Positions 12,319 to 25,310 of a DNA stretch of 64,000 nucleotides are shown in pieces. Below the pieces are notes generated by a model that saw only the letters and a list, made by a program, of their open reading frames with translations, made no database searches and was not told the DNA's origin. The position numbers and the translations under genes are program-made. Numbering within the stretch: the stretch's first letter is position 1; each line of letters begins with the position of its first letter. The stretch is from the NCBI RefSeq assembly GCF_021347895.1, contig NC_067132.1:13136995-13200994 (forward strand). Reading direction: 5' to 3'. This DNA is from Acanthochromis polyacanthus. Taxonomy: Eukaryota > Chordata > Actinopteri > Pomacentridae.

Positions 12319-14475
12319 AAACACACTGCATCATAAACCACAAGAAGCCCGTCTGAAGCTGTTCCCTTTTAGTCTCATTATAACTCAGTTAAGCCGGAAC
12401 TCGACATGATTCTAACCTTCATTAGGCAAAGCCTTCCTGTTTTCAATCAAAGTCAGATTAAATGTAAATAACTATCCACCGGTAAACAGTGTAACCTCTG
12501 AGAGTCTCCGTTACCACTTCCTTTAATAATTTGCTGACAGTTCATCACGTCTTAAGAATGACTCACTTAAGATTTGACTTTGTTTTGATTATTAAATAAA
12601 TGCAGGCACTGAGCTGAAACATTCTGAGTATTACTTTTTGTATGGATGTAAAATGACCTGGGACTTGGTTATGGATTTAATATTCATTGAAAATATGCAC
12701 CTATGAATTTGGATGAATTCATTTATTTTGATTTATTTGAATGAGGGCCAATAAATCTAATATATCATTACAGAGAGTAGGAATAGCTTTCACTACCGTG
12801 AACAAGGTAGAATAGGAGACATTTCCAACAGTAATAATAGCGATGCTATGTTGCCTGCGTATATTTGATGACAAGCTGACATTTTTTGCATACAGACAAT
12901 CAGCATAGTATGATGGCATGCACTATGTTTGATAAGTTGGTTTGGTGTGTTTGATATGTGCAGCGTTCAGTGTGCTTTTCCACCAAACACTGATTACATC
13001 CTGGCAAACAAGCAATAAACAAGCTTGACCTTGCTAAGAATAGCAGGTGGAGGTTGTGGGCAGATGCTTTCAGTGGAAAGTGGCAGGCTGAGTACTTATT
13101 GAACCCAGGTGTCTCATTTACGATGAGGAAAAGTTGTGCTGATTCTTTAGGAAGGGTGGAAATTGCTTCCTTCAGGACCACAACGATAGAAGCCAATCCC
13201 AAAGGCAAGGATGAATAACAACAGTGTGCCGCTTTATTGCTCCCTCAAAAGGAAACTCTTCTTTCCTTTGGCTTTCACAATCAGAGCATCGTCAGCTATT
13301 GAACAACTCTTTCAAGGCTGGATGGGATTTATTTATTTGCTTGAGCTTGCACTCAACCTTTGGAAATATTTGACCAAAGAATGGATTGTGTGAGTTTAAA
13401 ATGGTGATTTGTCACCCAAATGCAACTCAGAATTTCTGGTCAAATTAGCATCTTAGCTTCTGCAAAAGTAAAACAGCAGGAATTTGTGTAATTAACACAT
13501 TTCTACAAAAATGCATCCCAAACCAAACCGTTCTTAGATTCACATCCAACAGGGATTTTCAAAGGCTAGCATTTAGCGATCTGATGCTATTTCAGGTTAA
13601 TAAAGCCAGTAGTAAGTAGTGAATGCTAACAAAACAGTGTGCAGTAGCAGTGGCGAGAGCAGCAGCTAATTCTGAAAGCACCAACAGTCAGTGTCTGTTT
13701 TTCAATGCTCACACTGTGTTGAGTAAGGGCAAACAAATGCTGGCAAATTCTTGCAATGGTAACAACACACACAAAAAAACAACAACAAAAAAAACATTTT
13801 GGCAAAAGTCAAGTAAAAGTTGCTGTGTGACCAGCAGGAGTCAAACGTGTGAGAGCAAGAGGCAAAAGCATTTAACATTTAATGAGGTACAAAAGAAAAA
13901 CATCTGTGAAGCGGCAATCATCCTAAATCCAATTACACAACCTTCAGTAAAATTATTCAAAAATAAATTATCATCGACTTTTAATGCCAGGATGCCAGCA
14001 AAATAGAAATTTGAAATGAAAAATGATGCCCTCGAATGAACAAAACAAAACAAAGAAACAAAGTTCTCTTGACCGTGAAAAGTCTGCAGCACATAGAGGA
14101 AAGATTTACAAGGATTGTGATGCTTGCCAGCCCTATAAAGAAAAAAAAAACACTGAATGTGAAAACAGAAAAAAAGAGAGAAACACCTGGTTCCAGACTT
14201 AGCATCTAGCTAAAGTGAAGGTTCATCTAAGCCAAGGCATTAAAATATACAGTACCGCATTGGAAGCAGTGGAGGGTTCACTGCCACTGGGCACATCTAT
14301 CTCTGAGGATGAAAAACTGGATAAAGAACTTAACCCAACAGGCTGGCAGGCTCTCAATTTAAGCATCCCCTGCAGATAGGATGACTCGTATTTCATATCC
14401 AAGATGTATCGATCCCGTAGCAGGACATAATAGTAGCTGACTGAGAATGGAAGAGTGAGACTGGCACTTCTAATC
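12319..14475. other. No recognisable feature
   Basis: No supported gene. A 127-codon frame near 13623-14006 is lysine/threonine-rich, crosses an A-rich run and shows no domain; it is treated as chance. Confidence 0.5.
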
Positions 14476-14477
14476 TA

Positions 14478-14690
14478 CACACGTGGACAAAATTGTTGGT
14501 ACCCCTCAGTTAAAGAAGGAAAAACCCACAATTCTCACTGAAATCACTTGAAACTCACAAAAGTAACAATAAATAAAAATTGATTGAAAATTAAATAATC
14601 AAAAACAGCCATTACTTTTGAATTGTTGATTAACATAATTATTTAAAAAAACAAACTAATGAAACAGGCCTGGACAAAAATGATGGTACC
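14478..14690 (+). repeat. Left terminal inverted repeat of Tc1 element
   Basis: Starts CACACGTGGACAAAATTG just inside TA. The outer direct repeat is at 14484-14503 and the inner at 14671-14690, differing at two positions of 20. The AT-rich spacer between them matches the right repeat closely. These direct repeats are the probable transposase-binding sites (by analogy with IR/DR elements). Confidence 0.93.
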
Positions 14691-14756
14691 TCTATAAAAG
14701 ATTGAAAACTATTTGACCAGAGTGACATGATTAACTCAGGTGTGTCATTTAATTGA

Positions 14757-15893
<1,137 letters not shown>

Positions 15894-15899
15894 GTTATG

Positions 15900-16112
15900 G
15901 GTACCATCATTTTTGTCCAGCCCTATTTCATTAGTTTGTTTTTTTAAATAATTATGTTAATCAACAATTCAAAAGTGATGGCTGATTTTGATTATTTAAT
16001 TTTCAATAAATTTTTATTTATTGTTACTTTTGTGAGTTTCAAGTGATTTCAGTGAGAATTGTGGGTTTTTCCTTCTTTAACTGAGGGGTACCAACAATTT
16101 TGTCCACGTGTG
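15900..16112 (-). repeat. Right terminal inverted repeat of Tc1 element
   Basis: Reverse complement of the left repeat with about 98% identity by eye. The inner direct repeat is at 15900-15919 and the outer at 16087-16106. It begins seven bases after the transposase stop codon and is followed by TA. Confidence 0.93.
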
Positions 16113-16114
16113 TA

Positions 16115-16599
16115 TCTGTGGTGACTCCCTCTGATTAGTTGTTCTCCTTCCAGTTCATTTTGTTGCAGATATGCAGGATGCTGCCAACACACCCCCGAGA
16201 GAGGAGCAGATCCAATAATCCTGTGCAGGAGGTTGAGGGGTAGAGAGGTTAAAACGCACAGAGGATTGCACTTCATAACTGCCAACAACATCAGCAAGGG
16301 GCATTTGGGCTTTTCCACCACAGACAGGCTTAACCAGCTCTGTCAAGGTCATAGTTCAGATCTGGTGTTTGGAAGCCTCAAGAAACCAAGGAATGGTCAA
16401 AGATTTCACTGCAAATAAACTGATGGGTAAAATACAGAACAACCAAATGATAAAATATATTTAATGTAAATGGAGTGCACAGTCCAGTGAAAATAGATGA
16501 CATGATATCCAAATTTAATAACTGGAAACCTACTCACATGAAACTGAGCAAACAAAACTAGGAAGAGCGACGTCTTCTTATCATCCGCTAAATCTGGCA
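16115..16599. other. No recognisable feature
   Basis: Spacer between the Tc1 element and the decayed LINE. The first LINE-like residues appear only near 16670. Confidence 0.45.
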
Positions 16600-19100
16600 A
16601 CAAAAGAGAGGAAGCAATCCTAAAAAGCATTATTCTTCCTACGAGCATAAAAGAGACAGTCAAGGAAACAATTTGCTGATTAAAGGAAAGCTGGAAGCCA
16701 CAACGACTGCTTTGTTAAACATATATGCAAGTGCAAGAAGGGAATGGGATGTCTACAGGCAAATAGAGGCTTTTGAGGCTGAAAGAATTTAAATTTTTGG
16801 TGGAGATTTTAATGTCAAACTGAATGATAAACTCGTATCATCGAGACCAGGTGCCAGGCAGAGTAAGATAAATAACGGAATAAATATTATGTAGGAAATG
16901 GAAATTATTGATGTGTGCAGGGACTTCCAATCAGCATCCTCACTCTCTATTATACTTCAGAAAATAGTTAACTTGTAAATACACAAAGATAGATAGAGTT
17001 GTTCGCTGTGATGCGGCAAGCATTGCAGATCAATTGTTCTGTCAATCTCACAATTACAATTCAAGTGTACTTTATAGCCCATGAATCCAATAAGCACTCA
17101 AGGATAAAATTCAAAGCTATTTGGAGCTATATGGTACAGGGGGAGGTGGAGCAATGTGACTTGATGCTCCAGAGCAGCACAAATAGGACCATGTGGACAT
17201 ACAGAGTAGAAAAAAATGAAATAAATTACAAGTAAAACTAAATTAGTTGCAAAGAAAACAAATACACGAAGAACGCTGCGAAATACTCAACAAGGAATTA
17301 AACATCAAAAATGATTCTGATGAAATATACACACATGAAAGAACAGAGATATTGGAAAAGGATGTCTAGATTAGGTAAAAATTAAATGAAAAACAAACAG
17401 ACAGCGCTCGCTACAAAACAAAATAGAAAATCACATCTCTAAAGAGACGGAATATAAATAGGAGAAGATTGTCTTGTATCATTCTTTCAAAAAATTGCAC
17501 TTTTAATCTAACAGCTGTTACAGAAAACCAATACAATACTCTGAGAGCTGAGGAGAAATGGATCTGGTTACTACTATCAGACTAAAGGCAGGTGACTGGC
17601 CTGGTGGAAAGGGCTTCACCTCTGAGTAGTACAAGGATAGATTAGCATTTATGTTAATGTTTCTCTATAACTGGGTGCTTATACATCCAGAAATACGTCC
17701 TCAGAGAGAGAAGCTATCATTTTACTTATTCCAAAGGACAAGAATAGGATCATGAGACCGGAATGTAGATTATCAAGCGTCCATATCTGTTATAACAAGG
17801 AGGCTTGAGGAATACCGCACTGACCAAACAGGTTTTACTGAAGAGACAAATGCAGGATAACATTAGAAGAACATTATACTTCGATAGGACTTGCTACAGA
17901 AGCTAAGAAGCCTCTAAAAACGCTTGATGCAGTCGGCTGGAAACTTGTTATATAAAGCCTTAAGCAAATTTTGATTTCACGAGGAGCTCAATCCCCAATC
18001 AGAAGATAATTATCACATAATTAAAGTAAATGGGGATCTTACTGCCCCATTTGTTCGACAGTGAGATGCTGGTCAGAACGTGGTGACGTTTCCCGCATTT
18101 ATTGAGCTCTTAGATCCGTGGATTTGTCAGAATATAAAAGGGACTTCAACTATCAGTGAGAACAAAAGCTGCCATTACTTGTAGATGACATTTAAAACAA
18201 CCCAATTTCTACTCAAACTGAAGTGCTGCATAGAGGAATATGGCCAAATGAAGACAGCGCTCTATTCCATCCTTGAATATCAGTTCTAAGAGCTAAATGA
18301 GTCAAAATGAATATTGTGCCCTGTCTGCTGTCCGAGCAGTTCTTGGAATAGAATACAGAAATATCCCGATATGGTATTCGGAATGGCAGGAAGTCAGGAA
18401 TCAAATCCATAACCTTTCAACTGAAAAATGCCATAGGGGAATGGGACTTCTATTCCACCCATCTGAGGCCTGACAAATGCTTGTGCAGTTATGGTTATTT
18501 TGTTTGGTAGAAGGAACTGCAGTTGACTGATAGGATCCCACTTTAAGCAGTTGTTTCACAAGTCGAGTAATTCTTAAACAAAGACGATATATTTATTAAC
18601 TTGTCCCTGAAGATTTGGTTGAAACTGAGCAACCGTGCAAACTGCAGGAAATAGCAAAACCATTAAAGCGGTGTCACTCCAGTTGTGCTTGTTTTCTTAC
18701 AATTTGACTGAAAGATTCTGTACATGGACAAGGATATGTGTCAAAGCGTGCTGTAGTCTGATACATAAGGGGTCACACTGTAAGGGAAGGATACATCTTG
18801 GTTCAATAAGACTTCTGTAGACTACTTTAAATGTGGCACTAATTGACAAGAATCATTAAACTGATCTCGAGTATATCGAAGACTGAAAATCTTATCCACC
18901 CAAAAACCATGAATGCAAATTATTTTCAGAACATACAACAGTTTTTTAAATAGAAAATCAGAAGAAGCATTCTAACAGTAAATTGGGGAAGGAAAGTGAC
19001 AGCAATCTCTCTGCAGAGGAATAGAAAATGTTTTGTCAAATGCAAGGGAAACTACAAGTTCTTTCATTTGAAGGGAATTTTGTTGGAAGAATTTGGTTCA
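16600..19100 (+). pseudogene. Decayed L1-type LINE, ORF2 remnant
   Basis: A relic of a non-LTR retrotransposon ORF2 on the plus strand, readable only by hopping frames. The endonuclease part shows LLNIYASARREWDVYRQI (from about 16710) and FGGDFNVKLND (about 16797-16830), the conserved GGDFN box. Reverse-transcriptase blocks follow: SPGGKGFTSE near 17600 (cf. PGPDGF), AIILLIPKDKN near 17715, QTGF-like and N-rr-like blocks near 17830-17870, and IIKVNGDLTAPF near 18015. Near 18605 LSLKIWLKLS matches a C-terminal block of L1/Tx1 proteins. Many stops and indels show old age. The catalytic YADD/FADD box was not found. Ends and target duplication are not identifiable. Confidence 0.7.
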
Positions 19101-22100
19101 GTTCTTTATAACCTTTCAGCAGAAGCAGCACACAACTATTAGTTCAGATTGTTAGGAGCGAAACCAGGCCAACAGTGCTTTTATCGCTTTTAGAGTCCAT
19201 GTTCTTCATCTAAACATTAACCCACATGAGGTAAACTATAAACATTGACATCTTCTGGCAGTTTGATGGCTTCATTTGAAATAAAGCCTCTATCTCATAA
19301 GTGACCACAGTCCCCAGTGCAGTTAATTGTGGACTTGATAGAGTACATACATCAAATATAAGTAACAAACATATTCCATTAGAGTACACTGAGATAAAAT
19401 GACCAATATATGGTCAAGACAAAACTTAATGTGAACCACATGTACACAACTTGGACATGATCATGTCTCCAATGTTTGTTTGGTGCTAGAAATTAAAGTC
19501 TGCAAAATGAGACACAATGAATACATGAATATATTACTTTGGGTATTTATTACAGTTGATCAAAGTGTGACTGAAACTGGAAAGCATCGAAGAATAGGGT
19601 TGACTGTCTTAATGATGAATTTAATGAAACTGGACTCAAACCTACATGCTTCTCTTTGCTATGTTCTTTCTGCTTGCTTGTCTTTTTTCTCTTCTTTATG
19701 CACTGGATTTTGCTCAGATGCACTTGTATCACACAGGAAGAAAGCAAAATATTTGCAATTGTCTTTTGTGAGTTATCTGACTTCCAAAGGAAAAAAAGCC
19801 CAAAAAAACCAAGATTTGTTCTGCTGATTTGAATCCAGCCTCACCTCGCCACTGTTTTGAAGCTCCCCTAAAACGTCACGTTGAAGTCAGCACTTCAACA
19901 CTTGCCATTGGCTCTCTGCCATTTGAATGAACCTGAATCAAGCTGACATTTTAGCTATGATTCTGACTCTAGTAAGGGCTATGTCTCGCGGATGATCGAC
20001 AAACACAAATTATGATATTCCTGGTCCCCACAGGATGAACTGATGATCTCAGTGACAGTTCCATCAGCCTCACCTGTGCTTTGTTTTTCCAAGAACCTTC
20101 TTCACAAGAGACAACAGCACTAACCACTACAGCACCGTAAGTGAGATAATGAGCAGGCGGAACATGATTAAATAATGCTTATATGTTGCTTATAGTATCT
20201 TTTGAAGCAGAGGCTAAAGCCAAAAGTAGGCTGTGCAAGCATGGTCGTGAACCCCCCCTTTTTAACTTGGCAGCTCCTGTATGAACATTTTTCATTTAAA
20301 GATGGACAGTTCAGTGATGCATTGAACACATATGCCTGTACAAGCATTTGTATGCCACCACCTTCTGTCATTTTTTTGAATTTTTTTTTTATTTTTTGCC
20401 TTAATCATCTCCTCATGGTGCCAGTCACCTCTGTTAAAACTGCCAACAGCCTCAGTTGAGCAGATCATCCAATTCCACCCCTTATTTTAAGAGGGTGTCG
20501 ATGTGATATGCTGCCCAATCCCAGTCTTCAACATCACAAACTCTGAAATGTGTTTCTTCCCAGTTTGTGAGCTCAGATCTGCCCCACTGTCATATCACTA
20601 AGTCAATGGAGATTTTTCCAACGCCCTTTCCATGAGTCCACTCATCTGCAGACTTTCCTGTGGGACTTACCCATAACTCATAGAGACTGGTGATACATAA
20701 AGCTGTCCTGCTCCCCCACACAGTGCACTAAACCATGCATGGGTGGTGCAGGAAAGAAATCCATTAGCAAGTCTATTCATCGGTGACAGCATGTGGCTGC
20801 TCATTGTTGTGGCTATTTGGTACACTTCTGTCGAGCTTTTCAGTCAAAGATCCACAAAGGATTTACAGATGTGCATGTTTTTTGTGGCTTCTGGTGGTTT
20901 GCCAAAATATAAAATCACTGTCATGACAAACGGGGAGCGATCAACTGATCAAACTGTGAATGAAACACAATTTCAAATACACTTTTGTTCAGTGAGGATG
21001 TGTTTAAGCAACGTGTGCATGAACTTGCACACTCAGGCACTACGGCTTCATGGTGAAGAAGTCTGTGAGGCTTCAGGGAGGAACTCAGGAAGAAAGGCAC
21101 CGAAGCATGGTGAGAGCCACGACAAAAAGTCTCTGCATGTGCTCTTAACTCCATCTGTGGAGGCCACGCTGCATGAACAAGTCTCTAGTCATGTTGGGAA
21201 CGCTGTGTACATGTCAGCGTGTGCTGGGGAGTGCATCCAAGTTGAATGTTGGGCTTTTGAATGAGAAAATGTTAGGATACATCGTGAGAGGATTGTTAGA
21301 CTCGGTTTTAGGGTTTTCAGGGTGCTCACAAAGATAGAAGTGCAAACCTCCAAGTGTGTGTTTGTGTGTGTGTTGTGAAAGAGAACAGGTGCTTCCTCCT
21401 TTTGCGGCTTTTCCCTGCTGACCTTTCCTCTTAAGAAAATGACTTCACATGCACTTATATCAATAGCACACACACATCCATATCGGTCCCAGATATTCTT
21501 CTCTTATTATTTTTAGCTGCTTGACTCATCGCTCCCTCCATTGTTTTACATTATCACACTTGCTCAAAGCTGTTTATGGGACATTTAAGTGGCTAAAAAA
21601 GCAGAGTCTCAGTCGCTGTTGTTATTCCTGGGTCGCATATTTTGTGCTATTTTAACGTGGCCTCAGCTGGGACAACAAACAATGTTTTCTTCCCCTCTGT
21701 GACCATTTCAAAAAAGTCAATAGAGACACTGATTGCATTGCGTTTTCCCACTGTGCTAACCAATGAGTCAGTGCAATTAGGAACATCTGCAGGTTTCTCA
21801 GGGTCTTCAAGACAAACAGGACTGATTGATTTTCATGTGCAATCAGAAAAAGACACTAGGTGGTAACCTTTAGATGTTTCCTTTCCCCAAGCAAACAGCA
21901 CACTATGATTAAATCCTGATTCTTGAAGATGATACTTTACATACATACTATTAAATACCAAGACAATGTGTAGCCAGTCAGTCCCGTGACAGTTTATTTA
22001 GAAAGTGCAAAACCAATCAGGGTAATGACACGAACGAGGAAAACGTCAGTATTCAGAGCCAGTGTGAGTCGCTTATCTCTCAGAATCACTCTTGACACAG

Positions 22101-22607
22101 ACACAGCAGGGCTTTCCACAGGATAGGCGACTCGGTGCTGGCACGTGCAGTAGCTCTATTTGGAAAGCTTGCTGATAGATTTCCAGTCTGTCCAGAACTT
22201 CCCAAAAGCTCCTCCAGCCAACACAGAGACTGTTATAGATGAAGGCAGGAAGACGAGTCTGAGCTACAGGAGGTGAATATTAAAGGAAACAGGAACACAT
22301 CTTTGCAAAGCCCCAGGTGCTGCTGGCATGTTAATGGTTTTGCAATCTGTAGTCTGATTAACTTTACTGCTAACAAAGTTCACAGACTGAGACATATCCT
22401 TGATACGAAGGAAGAGGAAACTTTTTAAGTGGTAGCAAGTAATTTATTACCTCTATAAGACCAGTAGGGATTACAAACATCAGTGGATTGCAAATTCAAG
22501 AAAAAGGAATGATAAATACTTCAGCTGTGTTTTGCCCCAGTAGAGACATGTGGTCATTTAGAGGTAAATCGCTGTCATCATGAAAAACCACCGGGTTTCC
22601 AAAACTA
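19101..22607. other. No recognisable gene
   Basis: Contains a 173-codon frame (20743-21264, GTG start) with no recognised domain or splice context, so it is not called. Around 20025-20090 a GGTCCCCACAGGATGAACTG run resembles a dispersed fish repeat fragment. Confidence 0.4.
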
Positions 22608-23577
22608 ACTAGAAAAGCACTGAGAGAGCGCAGTGCTCCGCCAAGCCTGTTCATTTCCCCATATGGCATTGTCAGAAATGTTGTTTTTTTTTGTCAGAAA
22701 TGCAGCATTTGTTTTTAGTTATTGATGATCAGAAATCACGGCAACATAGAATGTGGGCATTTAATATAGATGTACCCCCAAACAAAATGATGTTGCACAG
22801 AGCACAGGCGTGTGTTATGTGTGCGTTATGTACGGATACCAAATCAGGTGACCTAAATATGTAGCAGGCGGCGCGAATTGGTGGGACTCGAAAACACCCC
22901 CACAATTTAATCAATTGTTTCTTGTATCATTTCCAACAGATAAGTCTCCATAATTTAGGGGCGGCTGTGGCTCAGGTGGTAGAGCGGGTCATCCAATAAT
23001 CAAAGGGTTGGTGGTTCGATTCCCGCTCTCGCCTAGTCATGTGCTGTTGTGTCCTTGGGCAAGACACTTAACCCATCTTGCCTCCAGTGCTCTTCACTGG
23101 TGTATGAATGCGTGTGAATGTTGGTGGTGGTCGGAGGGGCTGCGTAGGCGCGGATTGGCAGCCACGCTTCCGTGAGAATGTGTGAGCGTATGGTTGAACG
23201 GAAGCAATTGTTGTATAAGCGCTTTGAGTACTCTGATGAGTAGTAAAGCGCTATATAAGAGCAAGTCCATTCATTCATAAGTCCGCAGTGGTGGACTTGT
23301 AGTAGGATCACAATCATGTGATCATCAGCAGGCAGCTTGATGTAGTGTTCACTTGTTGCCATAGTTACAGTGACGCTTTGCCGCTATCTTGCAATGACAC
23401 AGAAATCTGTATCAAATCCGTGGATCCAGACTATAAGCCGCATTAATGCCAAAATCTAATCACTTCATCCTTGTCTCATTTCTGACCTTCCCTGAAAAAT
23501 GTATCCAAATCCGTTGTTCTGTTTTTGAGTAATGTTGCTCACAGACAAACAGACAAACCAACGCTGATTGTCACATA
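22608..23577 (+). repeat. R3 dispersed repeat, copy B, split by a SINE
   Basis: Forward-orientation R3 from AAAAGCACTGAGAGAGCGCA to CAGACAAACAGACAAACCAA. It contains the shared blocks AATCACGGCAACATAGAAT and GGATCCAGACTATAAGCCGC. At its internal ATAAGTC site a tRNA-derived SINE is inserted (about 22950-23276). The uninterrupted equivalent GATAAGTCTGCAGTGG is present in copy G near 61640. Confidence 0.8.
22957..23276 (+). mobile_element. tRNA-derived SINE
   Basis: The head is tRNA-like, with A box TGGCTCAGGTGG (22968-22979) and B box GGTTCGATTCC (23013-23023) at normal Pol III spacing. A fish-SINE body follows (TGTCCTTGGGCAAGACACTT, then AAAGCGCTATATAAG near the 3' end) and a short CCATTCATTCAT tail. 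ATAAGTC on both sides (22940-22946 and 23277-23283) is a plausible 7-bp target duplication; about ten extra bases lie between the left copy and the SINE body. The family resembles a widespread percomorph tRNA-SINE, but the name is not certain. Confidence 0.85.
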
Positions 23578-23721
23578 ATGAGCGGCACTGATATGATTTT
23601 CAGAGGTTTGCTGTCACTTTCTGAGCATCATGATCAGCTTTACAGTCCCAGTGTGTGCTTAGCATGTGGATCTCAGTTAATTTTGTGTTTTTTATTCCTC
23701 CAATTGATTTTCTTCCCCTGT

Positions 23722-24015
23722 TCCAGAGTTGGTTAGCGGCAGCAGCAAGCTAAGCAGGGTATTCCAGATGTCCCTCTTCCCAGTAACATTTTTCAGTTAC
23801 TCTTGGGTGATCCTCAGATGTTCCCAGGCCCCCAGAGATATGAAACTGCTCCAGTGAGTTCTGATTATACCCCGGGGTGTCCTCTCGGTGGGGTCTGTCT
23901 AAAAAAGCTCACAAAGGAAGACACCCAGGAGGCATTTAAGTCAGATGCCTGAACTACCTCAGCTGGCTTCTTTTACTGCAAAGGAGCTGTGATTCTACTC
24001 CAAGCACAACCGCAG
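23722..24015. repeat. Fragment of a widespread fish retroelement repeat
   Basis: Blocks such as TTGGTTAGCGGCAGCAGCAA, CTAAGCAGGGTATTCCAGA, CACCCAGGAGGCATTTAAGT and CAGATGCCTGAACTACCTCA match, with many substitutions, a repeat very common in fish genomes (recognised from memory). No coding frame survives. The class is not resolved. Confidence 0.5.
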
Positions 24016-24195
24016 TTTGACCCACTTTTGATTAGTAACACATACCCAAAGTTAACATCCAAATAAGGAACCAAACCAAGTAAGAAAAATGCAACCTTGA
24101 ACACCCCTTTATAGCCGTTGAATGCTCACTGTGTTTGCCAGATATTTGCTAAGGATGTCTGTAGCCTGGTTGGTGATGGGGACATACTGGATTTA

Positions 24196-24290
24196 GTTTT
24201 TTAAAATTTTATTTAGCCTTCATTTATACAGGTAATCTCACTGAGACACTGAGTCTCATTCTCAAGAGAGACCTGTCCTTAAATAACATA
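24196..24290. repeat. Short dispersed retroelement tail
   Basis: TTTTATTTAGCCTTC..ACAGGTAATCTCACTGAGA..CTCAAGAGAGACCTG resembles the fish repeat edge TTTATTTAACCAG..TCTCTTTTTCAAGAGAGACCTG. It directly abuts the A/T-rich MITE that follows. Confidence 0.45.
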
Positions 24291-24639
24291 ACAAGGCAAC
24301 GAATTTTGCTGGATTTTGGTTGATTTTGATGTGAATGTTCTTAAGAAAATATTAAAAGTTTTACTGATATATTCATTTTAGATATTTTTTAGGCTTTTTT
24401 TTGGAATATTTTTACTCATATTTTTAAAATATTTACAAGAATTTTCTTGCCATATTTGGGGGATTTTTTTTTTTTAAAATAAAACTTTTAGGGAAACGTT
24501 TAAGGAATTATTGGGATTTTCTTCCTGAAGTTTTGCAAATTTTCAGAAATATGGGGAATTTTTTTTGCTGAATTTTTGGATTTTTTTCAGACAATGAAAC
24601 AATATTTTTTGATGCCCATAAATAAAGACAGCAGGAGGG
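24291..24639 (+). mobile_element. piggyBac-like MITE, left end missing
   Basis: A/T-rich sequence shared with 41710-43276 and 49676-50186 (blocks GATTTTGATGTGAATGTTCT, TTTTACTGATATATTC and GGATTTTTTTCAGACAATGA). The right end, GACAGCAGGAGGG, is followed by TTAA (24640-24643). It sits in the R2 repeat exactly where an intact R2 copy reads GTTTAATACATCTC, so TTAA was the target. The opposite terminus is lost against the preceding fragment. Confidence 0.65.
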
Positions 24640-24937
24640 TTAATACATCTCATATTAGGAGGTTAAATGAAAGCAAAAATCTTTCTCTAAATGAAAAACT
24701 ACTTTTTTTTAGCATGTCTGGTGTATTTTAAGACACCTAAGCTTGACAATCCTGGTAAAATAAAGCTTAAAATAAGTTTTCCCAGCTAATTTTAAGATCT
24801 CAGTATTCTAAATATCATATCTTATTTCAAGAAATCTTACCAACACATTCTTACTTGTTCTATTGGCAGATTTTTTTCACTTATTTCAAGGTAAAAGTTC
24901 CTTTTTTCTTGTTTTGAGAGGGGCATTTTTTCCAGTG
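24640..24937 (+). repeat. R2 dispersed repeat, right half
   Basis: Matches the second half of the intact R2 copy at 38117-38617, including CCTAAGCTTGACAATCCTGG, TTCTAAATATCATATCTTAT and the terminal GTTTTGAGAGGGGCA..CCAGTG. The left half is missing, replaced by the MITE and older fragments. Confidence 0.75.
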
Positions 24938-25310
24938 TGGATGTGCAAAGGGCCAATCAATGAAGTTAAAATGTAAAAACACCAAGAACAAGAACAAGTC
25001 CTAAAAGATGATATTTCCATAGTGTTTAAAAGACATTTGAAGTCCTCCAGGGGAATCAAATGGGACAGCTTCAGACTCTGCTGTAGTGAGTTCCATGTTG
25101 AGAGGGCAGAGAAAAGAAAAGCTGTCTTGCTGAGCTCTGTGCAGACTGAGGGGACGGTGAAAGTAATGAAGTCCTGGGAACGCAGACTATGACTGAATGA
25201 TTTACGTGACATGAAAGAGGATAAGTGTGTGGGCAGCAGACCAAGGATGGATTTGTAAATGAAATAATACCAGTGGAGAAGTCTGCGTGTGGACAGTGAT
25301 ATAGTGATAT
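24938..25310 (-). pseudogene. LINE ORF2 C-terminal fragment
   Basis: On the minus strand a 108-codon frame (ATG 25210-25212) reads RKSFSHSLRSQDFITF, then LSKTAFLFSALSTWNSLQQS and LIPLEDFKCLL. This matches the extreme C-terminus of CR1/L2-type LINE polyproteins ('..SLRSQ..TE.GKRAF..SAPS.WN.LP..L'). Upstream, translation near 25260-25300 gives WYYFIYKSILGLLP, continuing the same protein. The 3' end is cut by the R2 repeat, and the residues at the far C-terminus are read-through into R2. Confidence 0.6.

Noticed and set aside
12129..12409. Open frames encoding poly-His-Thr or poly-Cys-Val
   Set aside because: Direct translation of the CA microsatellite; the same artefact occurs at 42385-42609 and 54950-55147.
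20743..21264. 173-codon open frame, the longest outside transposons
   Set aside because: Begins with GTG, shows no domain, no repeat and no splice context, and its composition is ordinary. Probably chance.
22961..23030. Possible tRNA gene
   Set aside because: A and B boxes are present, but the sequence continues into a SINE body and lies between short direct repeats; the acceptor stem does not close.
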